Part shown: one piece after another, positions 26,674 to 34,879 of the stretch
How positions within the stretch are numbered: the first letter of the stretch is position 1
Layout of the letters: each line of letters opens with the position of its first letter
Assembly (NCBI RefSeq): GCF_039537005.1
Contig: NZ_BAAAZR010000004.1
Location: forward strand, 186,001-250,000
From: Sphaerisporangium flaviroseum
Lineage (GTDB): Bacteria; Actinomycetota; Actinomycetes; Streptosporangiales; Streptosporangiaceae
Direction: 5' to 3'
DNA length: 64,000 nucleotides
Notes under the pieces: model-generated
What the model saw: the letters and a program-made list of their open reading frames with translations, nothing else
The model's database searches: none
What the model was told of the DNA's origin: nothing
Program-made: the position numbers and the translations under genes

Positions 26674-27689
26674 GGAGAAGCCCCTTCGTGCGCGAACATC
26701 TGGAGGTGTGATCGAAGCGAGATCGTGGCCGAGGGCGTCCACCAGTCATCGGGGACGTCCACCGTCTCGACGGGGACGCCGCGCGCCGACAGCAGGACGC
26801 GCAGCGAGGTGACGGCCGTGGAGGGCAGGCTCAGCACCCGCTGGCCCGGCCGCAGGTCCCGCAGGGTCATCTCGACGGGCACCCCGCCGTCGTACACGGT
26901 GACGCCGGGGTGGTCACGGACGGCCGCGAGGTCGCCGGGGTCCTCCCGCCGGTGCGGGTAGTAGGCCAGCGGCCCCTGGAGCGCGAAGAGCCACGACAGG
27001 TAGCGGTCGCGGTGGATCAGCCCGTTGCGTACGAGCGAGGTGCCGAGCACGACGGTGTCCTCGCGCGGACGCGGATGGGCGATCGCGGGCTGGGAGCGCA
27101 GCCAGGCGAAGTCGTGGGTCACCAGCCGGATCCCGCGCGCCCGTACGGCCTCGGCCAGCTCGGCCGGCACGGGAAGGGCGGTGAACACCGTGAGCCGTCC
27201 GGCTCGTGCGGCGGCCCGCAGGCGGATCGCCGCGGCGGCCCCGAGCACCCGTCGCGACGCCTTCGCCCTGGTGCGGGCGCGCAGCAGCGGGGTGCCGAGC
27301 CGGGAGGTGAGCATCTCCAGCAGGCGGATCGTGGCCAGGCCGTCGTCCACCACGACCATCTGGGCGGGGGCGGCGGTCAGCGAGGTGAGTTGCGTCCTGC
27401 CGGAGAAGGCGTCGCCGATTACCCAGGTGTCCCCTCGCCCGGGGCGGGGCATCGTGTCCTCCGCGGTCTGGATCTCCACCCCGCCCGGCAGGTCGAGCGC
27501 GGCCAGCTCGGCGCGGGTCACGCCGAGGCCTGGAAGCCTGCCCCGGGTCACGATGCGCAGGGCGGACCCGGACACGCCGGCGTACCGCGCCTCGACCGCG
27601 CACAGCAGCTGAAGAGGCGACTCCACCCAGGCGACGGCCGATCCCTGCTCCCGCACGCGGCTTCGACCGATCCTTTCCACGCCGGGCAT
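26670..27689 (-). CDS. Glycosyltransferase/polysialyltransferase-like protein of unknown specificity
   Basis: 339 residues from the ATG at 27689. The opening AWVESPLQLLCAVEARYAG resembles the HTPLQ-type start of GT52/polysialyltransferase-like proteins. Later VVVDDGLATIRLLEML and YYPHRREDPGDLA parallel the DDG and PHxRE elements of bacterial sialyltransferase-type GT-B enzymes. The end LRPGQRVLSLPSTAVTSLRVLL fits the acidic/Ser-Thr site region. The assignment rests on these motifs and on coupling by TTGA overlap to a putative glycosyltransferase. Located beside nonulosonate genes, it is a candidate nonulosonate or teichulosonic-acid transferase. Function unproven. Confidence 0.5.
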   Translation of the reverse strand: MPGVERIGRSRVREQGSAVAWVESPLQLLCAVEARYAGVSGSALRIVTRGRLPGLGVTRAELAALDLPGGVEIQTAEDTMPRPGRGDTWVIGDAFSGRTQLTSLTAAPAQMVVVDDGLATIRLLEMLTSRLGTPLLRARTRAKASRRVLGAAAAIRLRAAARAGRLTVFTALPVPAELAEAVRARGIRLVTHDFAWLRSQPAIAHPRPREDTVVLGTSLVRNGLIHRDRYLSWLFALQGPLAYYPHRREDPGDLAAVRDHPGVTVYDGGVPVEMTLRDLRPGQRVLSLPSTAVTSLRVLLSARGVPVETVDVPDDWWTPSATISLRSHLQMFAHEGASP

Positions 27690-27749
27690 TGCCACTTTCA
27701 CGACGAAAAGCAATGTAGCCGCGTGAGCCTACGCGGGGGGTAACACCTG

Positions 27750-28163
27750 GTGAACAGCGGACAACGGTGGCTCAGCCAGGTCCCGTCGCTCTCTTCCGCC
27801 CAAGGTCAGGACCGGCGCGCGTCCGTTCACAGGGGGACAGGCCTGGCGCCGGCCTTCTTCGGCGACTTCCCGGTGGAGAGCGTGGACACCGTGGCCGCCG
27901 GCGAGATGGGACCTTCGGTGGGGCAGGATGACCGGGCCCGTGACACCTCCGAGGAGGCGATGGTGGTCAGCGGTACGAGAACCCTCGAACTGCGCACGCG
28001 TTCGCCTTTCCTGGGTTTCTCCGTCGACGGCTGGGCGGACGATTCCCGGATTTCTTTGTATTCAGGTGGGCAGCACGCCGGGTCACCCTTCCTGGCTTCC
28101 TGGCGTATCCGGATGTGCCCGTCCTGCGCTTTCTTGCTCGGTAACGAAGCGCACACGAATTGA
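27750..28163 (+). CDS. Possible small hypothetical protein
   Basis: A 137-codon frame from a GTG at 27750 behind a G-rich stretch. The first 90 codons have the strong G/C third-position bias of real genes here, the last 45 do not. No domain, signal peptide or membrane segment was recognised. The product could be a degraded or frameshifted remnant. An overlapping minus-strand frame (27827-28285) shows weaker bias. Weakly supported. Confidence 0.25.
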   Translation: MNSGQRWLSQVPSLSSAQGQDRRASVHRGTGLAPAFFGDFPVESVDTVAAGEMGPSVGQDDRARDTSEEAMVVSGTRTLELRTRSPFLGFSVDGWADDSRISLYSGGQHAGSPFLASWRIRMCPSCAFLLGNEAHTN

Positions 28164-28625
28164 TATATACGGTTAACGGAATTTGCTGCATGTGAGCGAA
28201 TCTGGCGGGGTTCGCCGTATCGCTGAACCGGCCGCTTCTCAGGCACCATTAGCTCACTTGACATCGCCGGCACCGACCGCCACAACTATCACTTCCGCCC
28301 CATCGGCTCACTCAGACCACCGCAGGCGCCCCTACGGCTCTCGCCGGTCGGCCCGCAGCGCTCCCCCTTACCCGGGCATCCGCAGGTGAACCCCACATGT
28401 CGCGCCTGCTCCCGGAGACCGTCCCCGTAAGCGTCAAGCCGGGATTTGCCCTTCCAACCCCCGGTGCAGCCCGGAGTTTTGTCCTGTTTGCGTACCTTTG
28501 TCCGATGTATTACTCTGAGAGGACTCCTGGCACGGGACCTACCCGTTTGGGCAATGCGCTCGGGCTATGGAGATTGCCTGGCGCGAGTCGGCCCCTTGCG
28601 GAGACCCCTCTCCCACCGATGCGTG
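28164..28625. other. Non-coding stretch upstream of the riboswitch
   Basis: About 460 nt with reduced GC bias in all frames and no gene that I can support. The AT-richer part near 28476-28520 (TTTTGTCCTGTTTGCG...TATTACTCT) is where the promoter of the riboswitch-CHAP transcript would be expected, but no pair with correct spacing could be fixed. Confidence 0.4.
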
Positions 28626-28758
28626 CTACCGCCGAGTCCGCTTCATTGCGAAGCCGGGGACCCACCTCTTCTGGGGTGAATCGGGGCCGCCTCCCACGGA
28701 CGCCCCCGTAGGGCGAACTTCCACGCCCGAACCCGTCAGCTAACCCGGTAGGCGGTCT
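28626..28758 (+). ncRNA. Cyclic di-AMP (ydaO/yuaA) riboswitch
   Basis: The 3' half carries the ydaO-class signature CCCGTCAGCTAACCCGGTAGG (read at about 28731-28752). The 5' half has the GCCGGGGACCCACCTCTTCTGGGGTGAATC hairpin/loop region (split across 28652-28682). P1 closes between ACCGCC (28628-28633) and GGCGGT (28751-28756). It ends eight bases before AAGGAG of the next gene. In this class c-di-AMP binding turns expression off, and actinobacterial examples control cell-wall hydrolases, as here. No separate terminator hairpin was resolved, so control at transcription or ribosome-site level is open. Confidence 0.88.
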
Positions 28759-28773
28759 GGAAGGAGTTTCCCC

Positions 28774-29448
28774 TTGTCTATGTTCCTACATCGGCTTCTG
28801 GATGCCCCGAAGAACCAGCTGAAGGCCCTAGCGTTCGGTGGCCTGGTCGTCGCCCAGGTCGTGGCGGGCACCACCCTCGCGGCACACGCCGCCGCCCCCG
28901 ACGAGAAGATCAAGACCGCGAGCGCCGAGTCCCACGTCAGGGAGCACGCGGGCAAGGTCTCCGCCCAGCAGCTCCTGAAGCTCGCCAAAGCCCAGGTCGG
29001 CATCTCCGAGAACAGCTCGGGCGGCGGCACGAAGTTCCACTCCTGGTACATGAGCTCCCCGCGGGCCAAGGAGACGGTCGCACGCGACGGCGGCTCGGTC
29101 GCCGGGTTCGCCAACGCCTCCTGGTGCGACATGTTCGTCTCCTGGGTCGGCAACCAGCTCGGGCTCGAGGACACGGTCGGCAACGACGCCTACACCGTCG
29201 AGCACGCCAAGTGGTTCGCGTCCAAGGACCGCTGGGGCACCACGCCCAAGCCGGGCGCGGTCGTCTTCTTCGCCTGGAACGGCGACAAGAGCTTCGACTC
29301 CATCCAGCACGTCGGCTACGTCATCGACGACAACGGCGACGGCACGATCAAGACCGTCGAGGGCAACACCGGCAACGGCGTCGTGGAGATCCGTACGCGT
29401 CCGACCTCTCAGGTCGCGGGCTACGGCTACCCCGCCTACGCCGCCTGA
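28774..29448 (+). CDS. Secreted CHAP-domain peptidoglycan hydrolase
   Basis: 224 residues; the TTG at 28774 is chosen because AAGGAG lies seven bases upstream (ATG two codons later is 13 away). The signal peptide has core LKALAFGGLVVAQVVAGTTLAAHA with cleavage near residue 40. A single CHAP amidase/endopeptidase domain covers about 70-224, with catalytic Cys in ANASWCDMFVSWVGNQLG and His in SIQHVGYVIDDNGDGTIKTVEGN, a canonical pair. It probably cleaves peptidoglycan stem peptides or crossbridges during growth or spore germination. Control by the upstream c-di-AMP riboswitch fits the known link of this messenger with wall turnover. A 16-bp hairpin terminates the gene. Confidence 0.88.
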   Translation: MSMFLHRLLDAPKNQLKALAFGGLVVAQVVAGTTLAAHAAAPDEKIKTASAESHVREHAGKVSAQQLLKLAKAQVGISENSSGGGTKFHSWYMSSPRAKETVARDGGSVAGFANASWCDMFVSWVGNQLGLEDTVGNDAYTVEHAKWFASKDRWGTTPKPGAVVFFAWNGDKSFDSIQHVGYVIDDNGDGTIKTVEGNTGNGVVEIRTRPTSQVAGYGYPAYAA

Positions 29449-29553
29449 TCTCCCTCTCCCCACGGCGCCCTGACCCATCTCCCGCGCGGGGCGCCGCTCG
29501 TCGACCATCGAGGGCGCCCGCCGACTCCACTCCGCGGCGGCGCCCGTCCCCAG

Positions 29554-29591
29554 TGCCGTACGACCGGCGTCCCGCCGCCGGTCGTACGGCA
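29554..29591 (+). terminator. Strong hairpin terminator after the CHAP gene
   Basis: TGCCGTACGACCGGCG (29554-29569) and CGCCGGTCGTACGGCA (29576-29591) form a perfect 16-bp stem with a 6-nt loop. A weaker 8-bp stem (29463-29470 with 29489-29496) precedes it. Confidence 0.75.
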
Positions 29592-29702
29592 TCGGACGTT
29601 CCAGGCCCCGGCGAGACACCGCTCCGGGGCCGGGTCCACAGGCCGCCGACCCTGGTTCCGCGTGACGCATGGATGATTTGCGCCCGACTGTGCCGGTAGC
29701 GA

Positions 29703-29716
29703 TGGGAGCGCTCCCA
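29703..29716. promoter_or_regulatory. CebR box 1 upstream of cebE
   Basis: TGGGAGCGCTCCCA, a perfect 14-bp palindrome identical to the operator described for Streptomyces CebR. It lies 260 nt upstream of cebE, just after a TAGCGA hexamer. Confidence 0.85.
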
Positions 29717-29733
29717 ATAGCGCCAATGGTGAG

Positions 29734-29762
29734 TTTCGAGCTCTTAGTCTGGTTTCGAGCTT
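29734..29762 (+). repeat. Direct repeats TTTCGAGCT between the two CebR boxes
   Basis: TTTCGAGCTC at 29734-29743 and TTTCGAGCTT at 29753-29762 are spaced 19 bp, nearly two helical turns, in the cebE promoter region. They could bind an activator; no factor is assignable. Confidence 0.4.
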
Positions 29763-29799
29763 CTAACAGCCCCAGGAGTAACAGTTAGGTTTCGGCATA

Positions 29800-29829
29800 T
29801 TGACGCCAGCATTGCCTATCGGAGACTCT
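29800..29829 (+). promoter_or_regulatory. Candidate cebE promoter
   Basis: TTGACG at 29800-29805 is a good -35. The -10 would fall at 29823-29829 (AGACTCT), a poor match, immediately upstream of CebR box 2. Confidence 0.4.
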
Positions 29830-29832
29830 TCG

Positions 29833-29846
29833 TGGGAGCGCTCCCA
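29833..29846. promoter_or_regulatory. CebR box 2 upstream of cebE
   Basis: Second perfect TGGGAGCGCTCCCA, 131 nt upstream of the cebE ATG and placed where the transcription start of the candidate promoter would be. Two boxes 130 bp apart allow looping by a repressor dimer pair. Confidence 0.88.
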
Positions 29847-29976
29847 AAACTTCGCTCGCGGGATGACACCCACGAGATCACGGCTGAGGGATCCAGCACA
29901 TCGCGGGGCCCGACTGTCGGGGCCGGCCCTCGATGCACCTCCCATCTATCGGGCAACCACCTGAGAGGGGTCCGGA

Positions 29977-31323
29977 ATGAAGAACAACATGCGCCGCGGC
30001 AGAATGCTCGCGGTCGCATCGGTGATGACGGCCACGCTGGGCATCACCGCCGCATGCGGGTCGGGTGACACCGGCGGCACCGCCGGGAACTCGTCGTCGG
30101 CCGCGCCGGCCGAGAAGATCACCCTCACGCTGCAGACCTTCGGCGGCGGCACCAACTTCGGTTACAAGGCCGCTGTGGAGAAGTGGAACACCGAACACCC
30201 GAACGTGCAGGTCAAGTACAACAACCTGACCGACAGCTTTGAGAACGTCTATTGGCCCCAGATGTTGCAGTGGCTCCAGTCGGGCACCGGCGCGGGTGAC
30301 GTCATCGGCATCGACGAGGGCGGCATGGGCCTGGCCAAGGCGCGGCCCCAGTTCTTCACCGACCTCGGTCAGTACGGCCTGCAGAGCCGTCAGGCGGACT
30401 TCCCCGCGTGGAAGTGGGAGAACGGACTCAACTCGGAGGGCAAGCTGTTCGCCCTCGGCACCGACGTCGGCGGCATGAGCATCTGCTACCGCACCGACCT
30501 GTTCAAGAAGGCCGGGCTGCCCACCGACCGCGACGAGGTCTCCAAGCTGTGGGGCGGCAGCTGGGACGACTTCATCAAGGCCGGCCAGGACTTCCAGGCC
30601 AAGGTCAAGGACGCCAAGTTCGTCGACAGCGTCAACACCATCTACAACGTGGTGCTGTCCCAGGAGGCCGCCAAGAACGGCAACGTCACCTACTTCGACA
30701 AGAACCAGCAGCTGATCGTGGACAAGAACCCGGCCGTGAAGACCGCGTTCGACTTCACCCAGAAGATCAGCCAGGCGGGGCTGACCGCCAAGCTGCAGAA
30801 CTTCACCGACCCGTGGAACACCGGGTTCGTCAAGTCGCAGTTCGCGACCCTGGGCTGCCCCGGCTGGATGCTGGGCGTGGTCTCGGGGACCGCGGGTGAC
30901 AAGTTCAAGGGCAAGTGGGACGTCGCGACGGTGCCCGGCGGCGGCGGCAACTGGGGCGGCTCCTGGCTCGCGGTGCCCAAGCAGTCCAAGCACCCGAAGG
31001 AGGCCGCCGAGCTGGCCAGCTACCTGACCAGCCCCGAGGCCCAGCTCATGGCGTTCAAGGAGGGCGGCAACCTGCCCAGCACCATCCCGGCGCAGGACAA
31101 CCCCGAACTGCAGAGCGCGACCAACGAGTACTTCAACAACGCGCCCATCGGCAAGATCTTCGGGCCGTCCATCAAGTCGCTTCAGCCGACCTTCCTCGGT
31201 GAGAAGCACGCTCAGGAGAAGCGCGAGGTGGAGCAGGTCATCACCGGTATGGACCAGGGTTCGGTGCCCTACGACCAGGCCTGGCAGAAGTTCGTGGAGG
31301 CGGGCCAGAAGGCGGCGGGCTGA
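29977..31323 (+). CDS. cebE: Cello-oligosaccharide ABC importer binding lipoprotein
   Basis: 448 residues. Lipoprotein signal MKNNMRRGRMLAVASVMTATLGITAACGSG with lipobox Cys near residue 27, a Gly/Ser/Ala linker, then an extracellular solute-binding protein family 1 fold (ITLTLQTFGGGTNFGYKAAVEKW, CPGWMLGVVSG, PGGGGNWGGSWLAVP). Anchored outside the membrane, it captures cellobiose/cellotriose and delivers them to CebF-CebG. The substrate call rests on locus order cebE-cebF-cebG-bglC-cebR and the exact CebR boxes upstream, the arrangement known from Streptomyces. First gene of the operon; a 14-bp stem-loop after it probably raises its transcript level above that of the permeases. Confidence 0.85.
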   Translation: MKNNMRRGRMLAVASVMTATLGITAACGSGDTGGTAGNSSSAAPAEKITLTLQTFGGGTNFGYKAAVEKWNTEHPNVQVKYNNLTDSFENVYWPQMLQWLQSGTGAGDVIGIDEGGMGLAKARPQFFTDLGQYGLQSRQADFPAWKWENGLNSEGKLFALGTDVGGMSICYRTDLFKKAGLPTDRDEVSKLWGGSWDDFIKAGQDFQAKVKDAKFVDSVNTIYNVVLSQEAAKNGNVTYFDKNQQLIVDKNPAVKTAFDFTQKISQAGLTAKLQNFTDPWNTGFVKSQFATLGCPGWMLGVVSGTAGDKFKGKWDVATVPGGGGNWGGSWLAVPKQSKHPKEAAELASYLTSPEAQLMAFKEGGNLPSTIPAQDNPELQSATNEYFNNAPIGKIFGPSIKSLQPTFLGEKHAQEKREVEQVITGMDQGSVPYDQAWQKFVEAGQKAAG

Positions 31324-31337
31324 TCGTCCACCGATCG

Positions 31338-31376
31338 TCACCGGCTCGCCGCGGCAATCACCCGGCGAGCCGGTGA
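31338..31376 (+). terminator. Intercistronic stem-loop between cebE and cebF
   Basis: TCACCGGCTCGCCG (31338-31351) and CGGCGAGCCGGTGA (31363-31376) form a perfect 14-bp stem with an 11-nt loop, 15 nt after the cebE stop. In binding-protein operons such structures act as partial terminators or 3' mRNA stabilisers. About 180 nt of non-coding sequence then leads to cebF. Confidence 0.7.
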
Positions 31377-31559
31377 CCTGCGGTCCGGAGCGAGCGGCGG
31401 CCCCGCCGCCGTCCTCGCCCGGGCCGTGGCCCGCAGTACGACCGATGCCGAGCTTGGTCATCGCTTGGTAGCGGAACTCCCACCGAGCGTTACCGACGAA
31501 AGAAGGAGAATGGGGCTCCCCTCCGTGGCCGAAGGCCAGGATCCCGCCCCGGAATTCCG

Positions 31560-32540
31560 ATGAGCGTCAACCTCCATACGCAGCGGGCGGATCCGGCGCC
31601 GCCCCCGCCCCGGCCGGGGCGCCATCATTCGCGGGCCTCGCGCCGCTTCTGGTCGAAGATCGACCTCAAGGCGACCCCGTACTTCCTGATCTCGCCGTAC
31701 TTCATCCTGTTCGCGATCTTCGGCCTGTTCCCCCTGGTGTTCACGCTGTGGGTCTCGCTCCAGGACTACGGGCTGGCCGGCGGCGACGCCACCTTCACGG
31801 GCCTGGAGAACTACTCGAAGCTGCTGGCCGACAGGGACTTCTGGAACGCCGTCGTCAACACCGTCGGCATCTTCGTGCTCGCCACGGTCCCTCAGCTCAT
31901 CCTGGCCCTCCTGCTCGCCAACGCGCTCAACAAGCGGCTGCGCGGGCGGCTCTTCTTCCGCCTCGGCGTCCTGCTCCCGCTGGTCACCTCGGTCGTCGCC
32001 GTCGCGATCGTGTTCACCCAGCTCTACGGCCGCGACTTCGGCCTGTTCAACTGGTTGCTGGGCTTCGTCGGCATCGAGAACCACATCGACTGGCAGAGCG
32101 CCAAGTGGTCGTCATGGACCGCGATCGCCACCATGGTGGACTGGCGCTGGACCGGCTACAACGCGATCATCTACCTCGCCGGGATGCAGACGATCCCCCG
32201 CGACCTCTACGAGGCGGCCTCGATCGACGGGGCGTCTCCCCGCCGGCAGTTCTGGAGCATCACGCTGCCGATGATCCGGCCCACGATCATCTTCACGGTC
32301 TTCGTCTCCACCATCGGCGGCCTCACGCTGTTCGCCGAACCGGTCATGTTCGGCAGCAACCGCATGGACGGCGGCACCACGGGCCAGTTCCAGACGATCG
32401 CGATGTACATCGTCGAGCAGGGATTCAGGAACTTCGACTACGGCTACGCGGCCGCGGCCGCCTGGCTGCTCTTCGTGCTGATCCTCCTCGGCGTCGCGAT
32501 CAACTATTCGTTCGTCCGCCGGATTGGGGGCAGTAAGTGA
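31560..32540 (+). CDS. cebF: Cello-oligosaccharide ABC importer permease 1
   Basis: 326-residue inner-membrane permease, six helices after a 40-residue polar, Pro/Arg-rich N-terminus. EAA loop LYEAASIDGASPRRQFWSITLPMI couples to the ATPase. The periplasmic segment DYGLAGGDATFTGLENYSKL is typical of CUT1 permeases for beta-glucosides. ATG at 31560 has no strong ribosome site, which with the upstream stem-loop suggests reduced expression relative to cebE. The stop overlaps the cebG start by four bases. Confidence 0.85.
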   Translation: MSVNLHTQRADPAPPPPRPGRHHSRASRRFWSKIDLKATPYFLISPYFILFAIFGLFPLVFTLWVSLQDYGLAGGDATFTGLENYSKLLADRDFWNAVVNTVGIFVLATVPQLILALLLANALNKRLRGRLFFRLGVLLPLVTSVVAVAIVFTQLYGRDFGLFNWLLGFVGIENHIDWQSAKWSSWTAIATMVDWRWTGYNAIIYLAGMQTIPRDLYEAASIDGASPRRQFWSITLPMIRPTIIFTVFVSTIGGLTLFAEPVMFGSNRMDGGTTGQFQTIAMYIVEQGFRNFDYGYAAAAAWLLFVLILLGVAINYSFVRRIGGSK

Positions 32541-33421
32541 CCGCGATCACGCAGGTCAGGCCCGCGCCGAGGGCCAAGGGCCGGGGCAGGCGGGATCCGT
32601 TCCACGCCACGCCGCTGACCAAGATCGCCCTCGGCTTCACCGTCCTCCTGTCGATCTTCCCGATCTACTGGATGATCATCATCGCGTCGCGGACGAACTC
32701 CGACGCCGTGGACGTGCCGCCGCCGCTGCTTCCCGGCGGGAACCTCGGGGAGAACATCCAGAGGGTGCTCAACACCGAGGACGCGCACTTCGTCACCGGC
32801 TTGCTGAACTCGCTGATCGTGACGTCCACCGTGACGCTGTCCGTCGTGGTCATCTCGACGTTCGCGGGCTTCGCCTTCGCCCGGCTCAAGTTCCGGGGCC
32901 GCAACCTGCTGCTCGCCTCCATCCTGATCACGATGATGGTGCCGCTGCAGCAGATGGGCATCGTCCCGCTCTACCAGCTCATGGTGAGCCTGGGCTGGGT
33001 GGGAACGCTCAAGGCCGTCATCCTGCCGTACCTGCTCAACGGCTTCGGCGTGTTCATGATGACGCAGTACACCGACCAGGCCGTTCCGGAGGAGCTGGTC
33101 GAGGCCGCCCGGGTGGACGGCGCGTCCACCATGCGCATCTGGTGGAACGTGATCCTGCCCGCCGTACGGCCCGGCATGGCCGTCCTCGCGTTGCAGACGT
33201 TCATGTTGAACTGGAACGAATTCATGTGGCCGATGATCGTCCTCACCCCGGAGAACCCCACGGTGCAGGTCTCGATCAGCTTCCTCACCGCGGCCCACAC
33301 CACCGACTACGTGCTGATCTTCACCGGCACGGCGCTCTCCGTACTACCGCTCATTATCGTTTTCGTCGCGTTCGGCCGACAGATCGTCGGCGGACTCATG
33401 GAAGGTGCGGTCAAAGCGTGA
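32537..33421 (+). CDS. cebG: Cello-oligosaccharide ABC importer permease 2
   Basis: 294 residues, six membrane helices, EAA loop ELVEAARVDGASTMRIWWNVILPAV. GTG start overlaps the cebF stop, and the end overlaps the bglC start as GTGA. It forms the channel with CebF. No dedicated ATPase follows, as in Streptomyces where MsiK serves several importers; the MsiK-like gene at 15844 is the in-window candidate. Confidence 0.87.
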   Translation: MTAITQVRPAPRAKGRGRRDPFHATPLTKIALGFTVLLSIFPIYWMIIIASRTNSDAVDVPPPLLPGGNLGENIQRVLNTEDAHFVTGLLNSLIVTSTVTLSVVVISTFAGFAFARLKFRGRNLLLASILITMMVPLQQMGIVPLYQLMVSLGWVGTLKAVILPYLLNGFGVFMMTQYTDQAVPEELVEAARVDGASTMRIWWNVILPAVRPGMAVLALQTFMLNWNEFMWPMIVLTPENPTVQVSISFLTAAHTTDYVLIFTGTALSVLPLIIVFVAFGRQIVGGLMEGAVKA

Positions 33422-34851
33422 CCACGCAGGAGACTCAACCCGAGACCGACGCCCCCGCCCTGGTGTTCCCCACCGGCTTCGTCTGGGGAGCCGCCACCTC
33501 GGCCTACCAGATCGAAGGTTCGATCAGCACCGACGGGCGCGGGACCTCCATCTGGGACACGTTCGTCCGGCAGCCCGGGCGCGTGCTCAACGGCGAGAAC
33601 GCCGAGATGGCGATCGACCACTATCGCCGCTATCGCGACGATGTGGCGATCATGGCGGACCTGGGCCTGAGCGCCTACCGGTTCTCGGTCTCCTGGCCGC
33701 GGATCCAGCCGGACGGGGCGGGCAAGGTCAACCAGGCCGGTCTCGACTTCTACCGGAACCTGGTCGACGAACTGCTCGGCCACGGCATCGAGCCCTGGCT
33801 GACGCTGTACCACTGGGATCTGCCCCAGTCACTGGAGGATCTCGGCGGATGGCCCGTACGCGACACGTCGAAGCGCTTCGCCGACTTCGCCGCGTGCGTG
33901 CACCAGGCCCTCGGCGACCGGGTCCGCAACTGGAGCACCGTCAACGAACCCTGGTGCGCCGCCTTCCTCGGCTACGCCTCAGGCGAGCACGCTCCGGGAC
34001 GGCGGGAGCCGGCCGCCTCCATCAGGGCCGCCCACCACCTCAACCTGGCCCACGGGCTCGCCGTCCAGGCGCTGCGCGCCCAGGGCGCGGGCGCGCAGAT
34101 CGGCGGGTCCGTCAACCTGTACGCGATCACGCCGGCCTCCGACGACGCGGCCGACCTGGACGCCGCCCGGCGCATCGACGGCCTGCAGAACCGGTTCTTC
34201 CTCGACGCGCTGCTCAAGGGCTCCTATCCCGAGGACGTCCTGGAAGACCTGAGCCAGGTCACCGAGATCGACTTCATCGAGGACGGCGACCTCGAGACGA
34301 TCTCCACGCCGTTCGACACGCTGATGGTGAACTACTACAGCCGCTTCACCGTGTCAGGGAAGCCCGGCGGGGCCGCGTCCGCCGCCGCCGCGCCGACCGG
34401 CGCCGGGTCGCCGTGGCCGGGCAGCGAGCAGGTGTCGTTCGTCAACGGCGGCCGCCCGGTCACCTCGATGGGCTGGGAGATCGACGACCTCGGCCTGTAC
34501 GAGGTGCTCGAGCGGCTGGCCCGCGACTACCCGAGCATGCCGCTGGTCATATCGGAGAACGGCGCCGCCTTCGACGACGTGCTGGACGGCGACAAGGTGG
34601 ACGACCAGGAGCGCCTGGCGTACATCGACGCGCACCTGCGCATCTGCCACGCCGCCATCCAGGCCGGGATCCCCCTGAAGGGATATTTCGCCTGGTCCTT
34701 GATGGACAATTTCGAGTGGGCGTGGGGATACGGTAAGCGCTTCGGGCTCGTCTACGTCGACTACGCCAGCCAGCGCAGAACCCCCAAAGCCAGCGCCTTG
34801 TGGTATGCCGACACGATACGCCGAGGTGGTCTTCGTGGTCCGGCAGAATAA
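33418..34851 (+). CDS. bglC: GH1 beta-glucosidase in the ceb operon
   Basis: 477 residues, GTG start overlapping the cebG stop. Retaining GH1 enzyme: FVWGAATSAYQIEGS near the N-terminus, acid/base Glu177 in STVNEPW, nucleophile Glu380 in VISENGAAF, YFAWSLMDNFEWAWGYGKRFGL near the end. No signal peptide, so it hydrolyses imported cellobiose/cello-oligosaccharides to glucose in the cytosol. In Streptomyces scabies BglC also lowers the intracellular inducer and so shapes CebR signalling; a similar feedback is expected here. A Ala/Gly-rich insertion (about residues 318-335) is specific to this copy compared with the one at 35982. Confidence 0.92.
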   Translation: MTTQETQPETDAPALVFPTGFVWGAATSAYQIEGSISTDGRGTSIWDTFVRQPGRVLNGENAEMAIDHYRRYRDDVAIMADLGLSAYRFSVSWPRIQPDGAGKVNQAGLDFYRNLVDELLGHGIEPWLTLYHWDLPQSLEDLGGWPVRDTSKRFADFAACVHQALGDRVRNWSTVNEPWCAAFLGYASGEHAPGRREPAASIRAAHHLNLAHGLAVQALRAQGAGAQIGGSVNLYAITPASDDAADLDAARRIDGLQNRFFLDALLKGSYPEDVLEDLSQVTEIDFIEDGDLETISTPFDTLMVNYYSRFTVSGKPGGAASAAAAPTGAGSPWPGSEQVSFVNGGRPVTSMGWEIDDLGLYEVLERLARDYPSMPLVISENGAAFDDVLDGDKVDDQERLAYIDAHLRICHAAIQAGIPLKGYFAWSLMDNFEWAWGYGKRFGLVYVDYASQRRTPKASALWYADTIRRGGLRGPAE

Positions 34852-34879
34852 GGCCTAACCTCAGGAGGGGGCACTTTTC

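Noticed and set aside
32524..33417. N-terminal extension of bglC through cebG in another frame
   Set aside because: The GH1 fold begins at the GTG at 33418; the upstream 298 codons read cebG out of frame.
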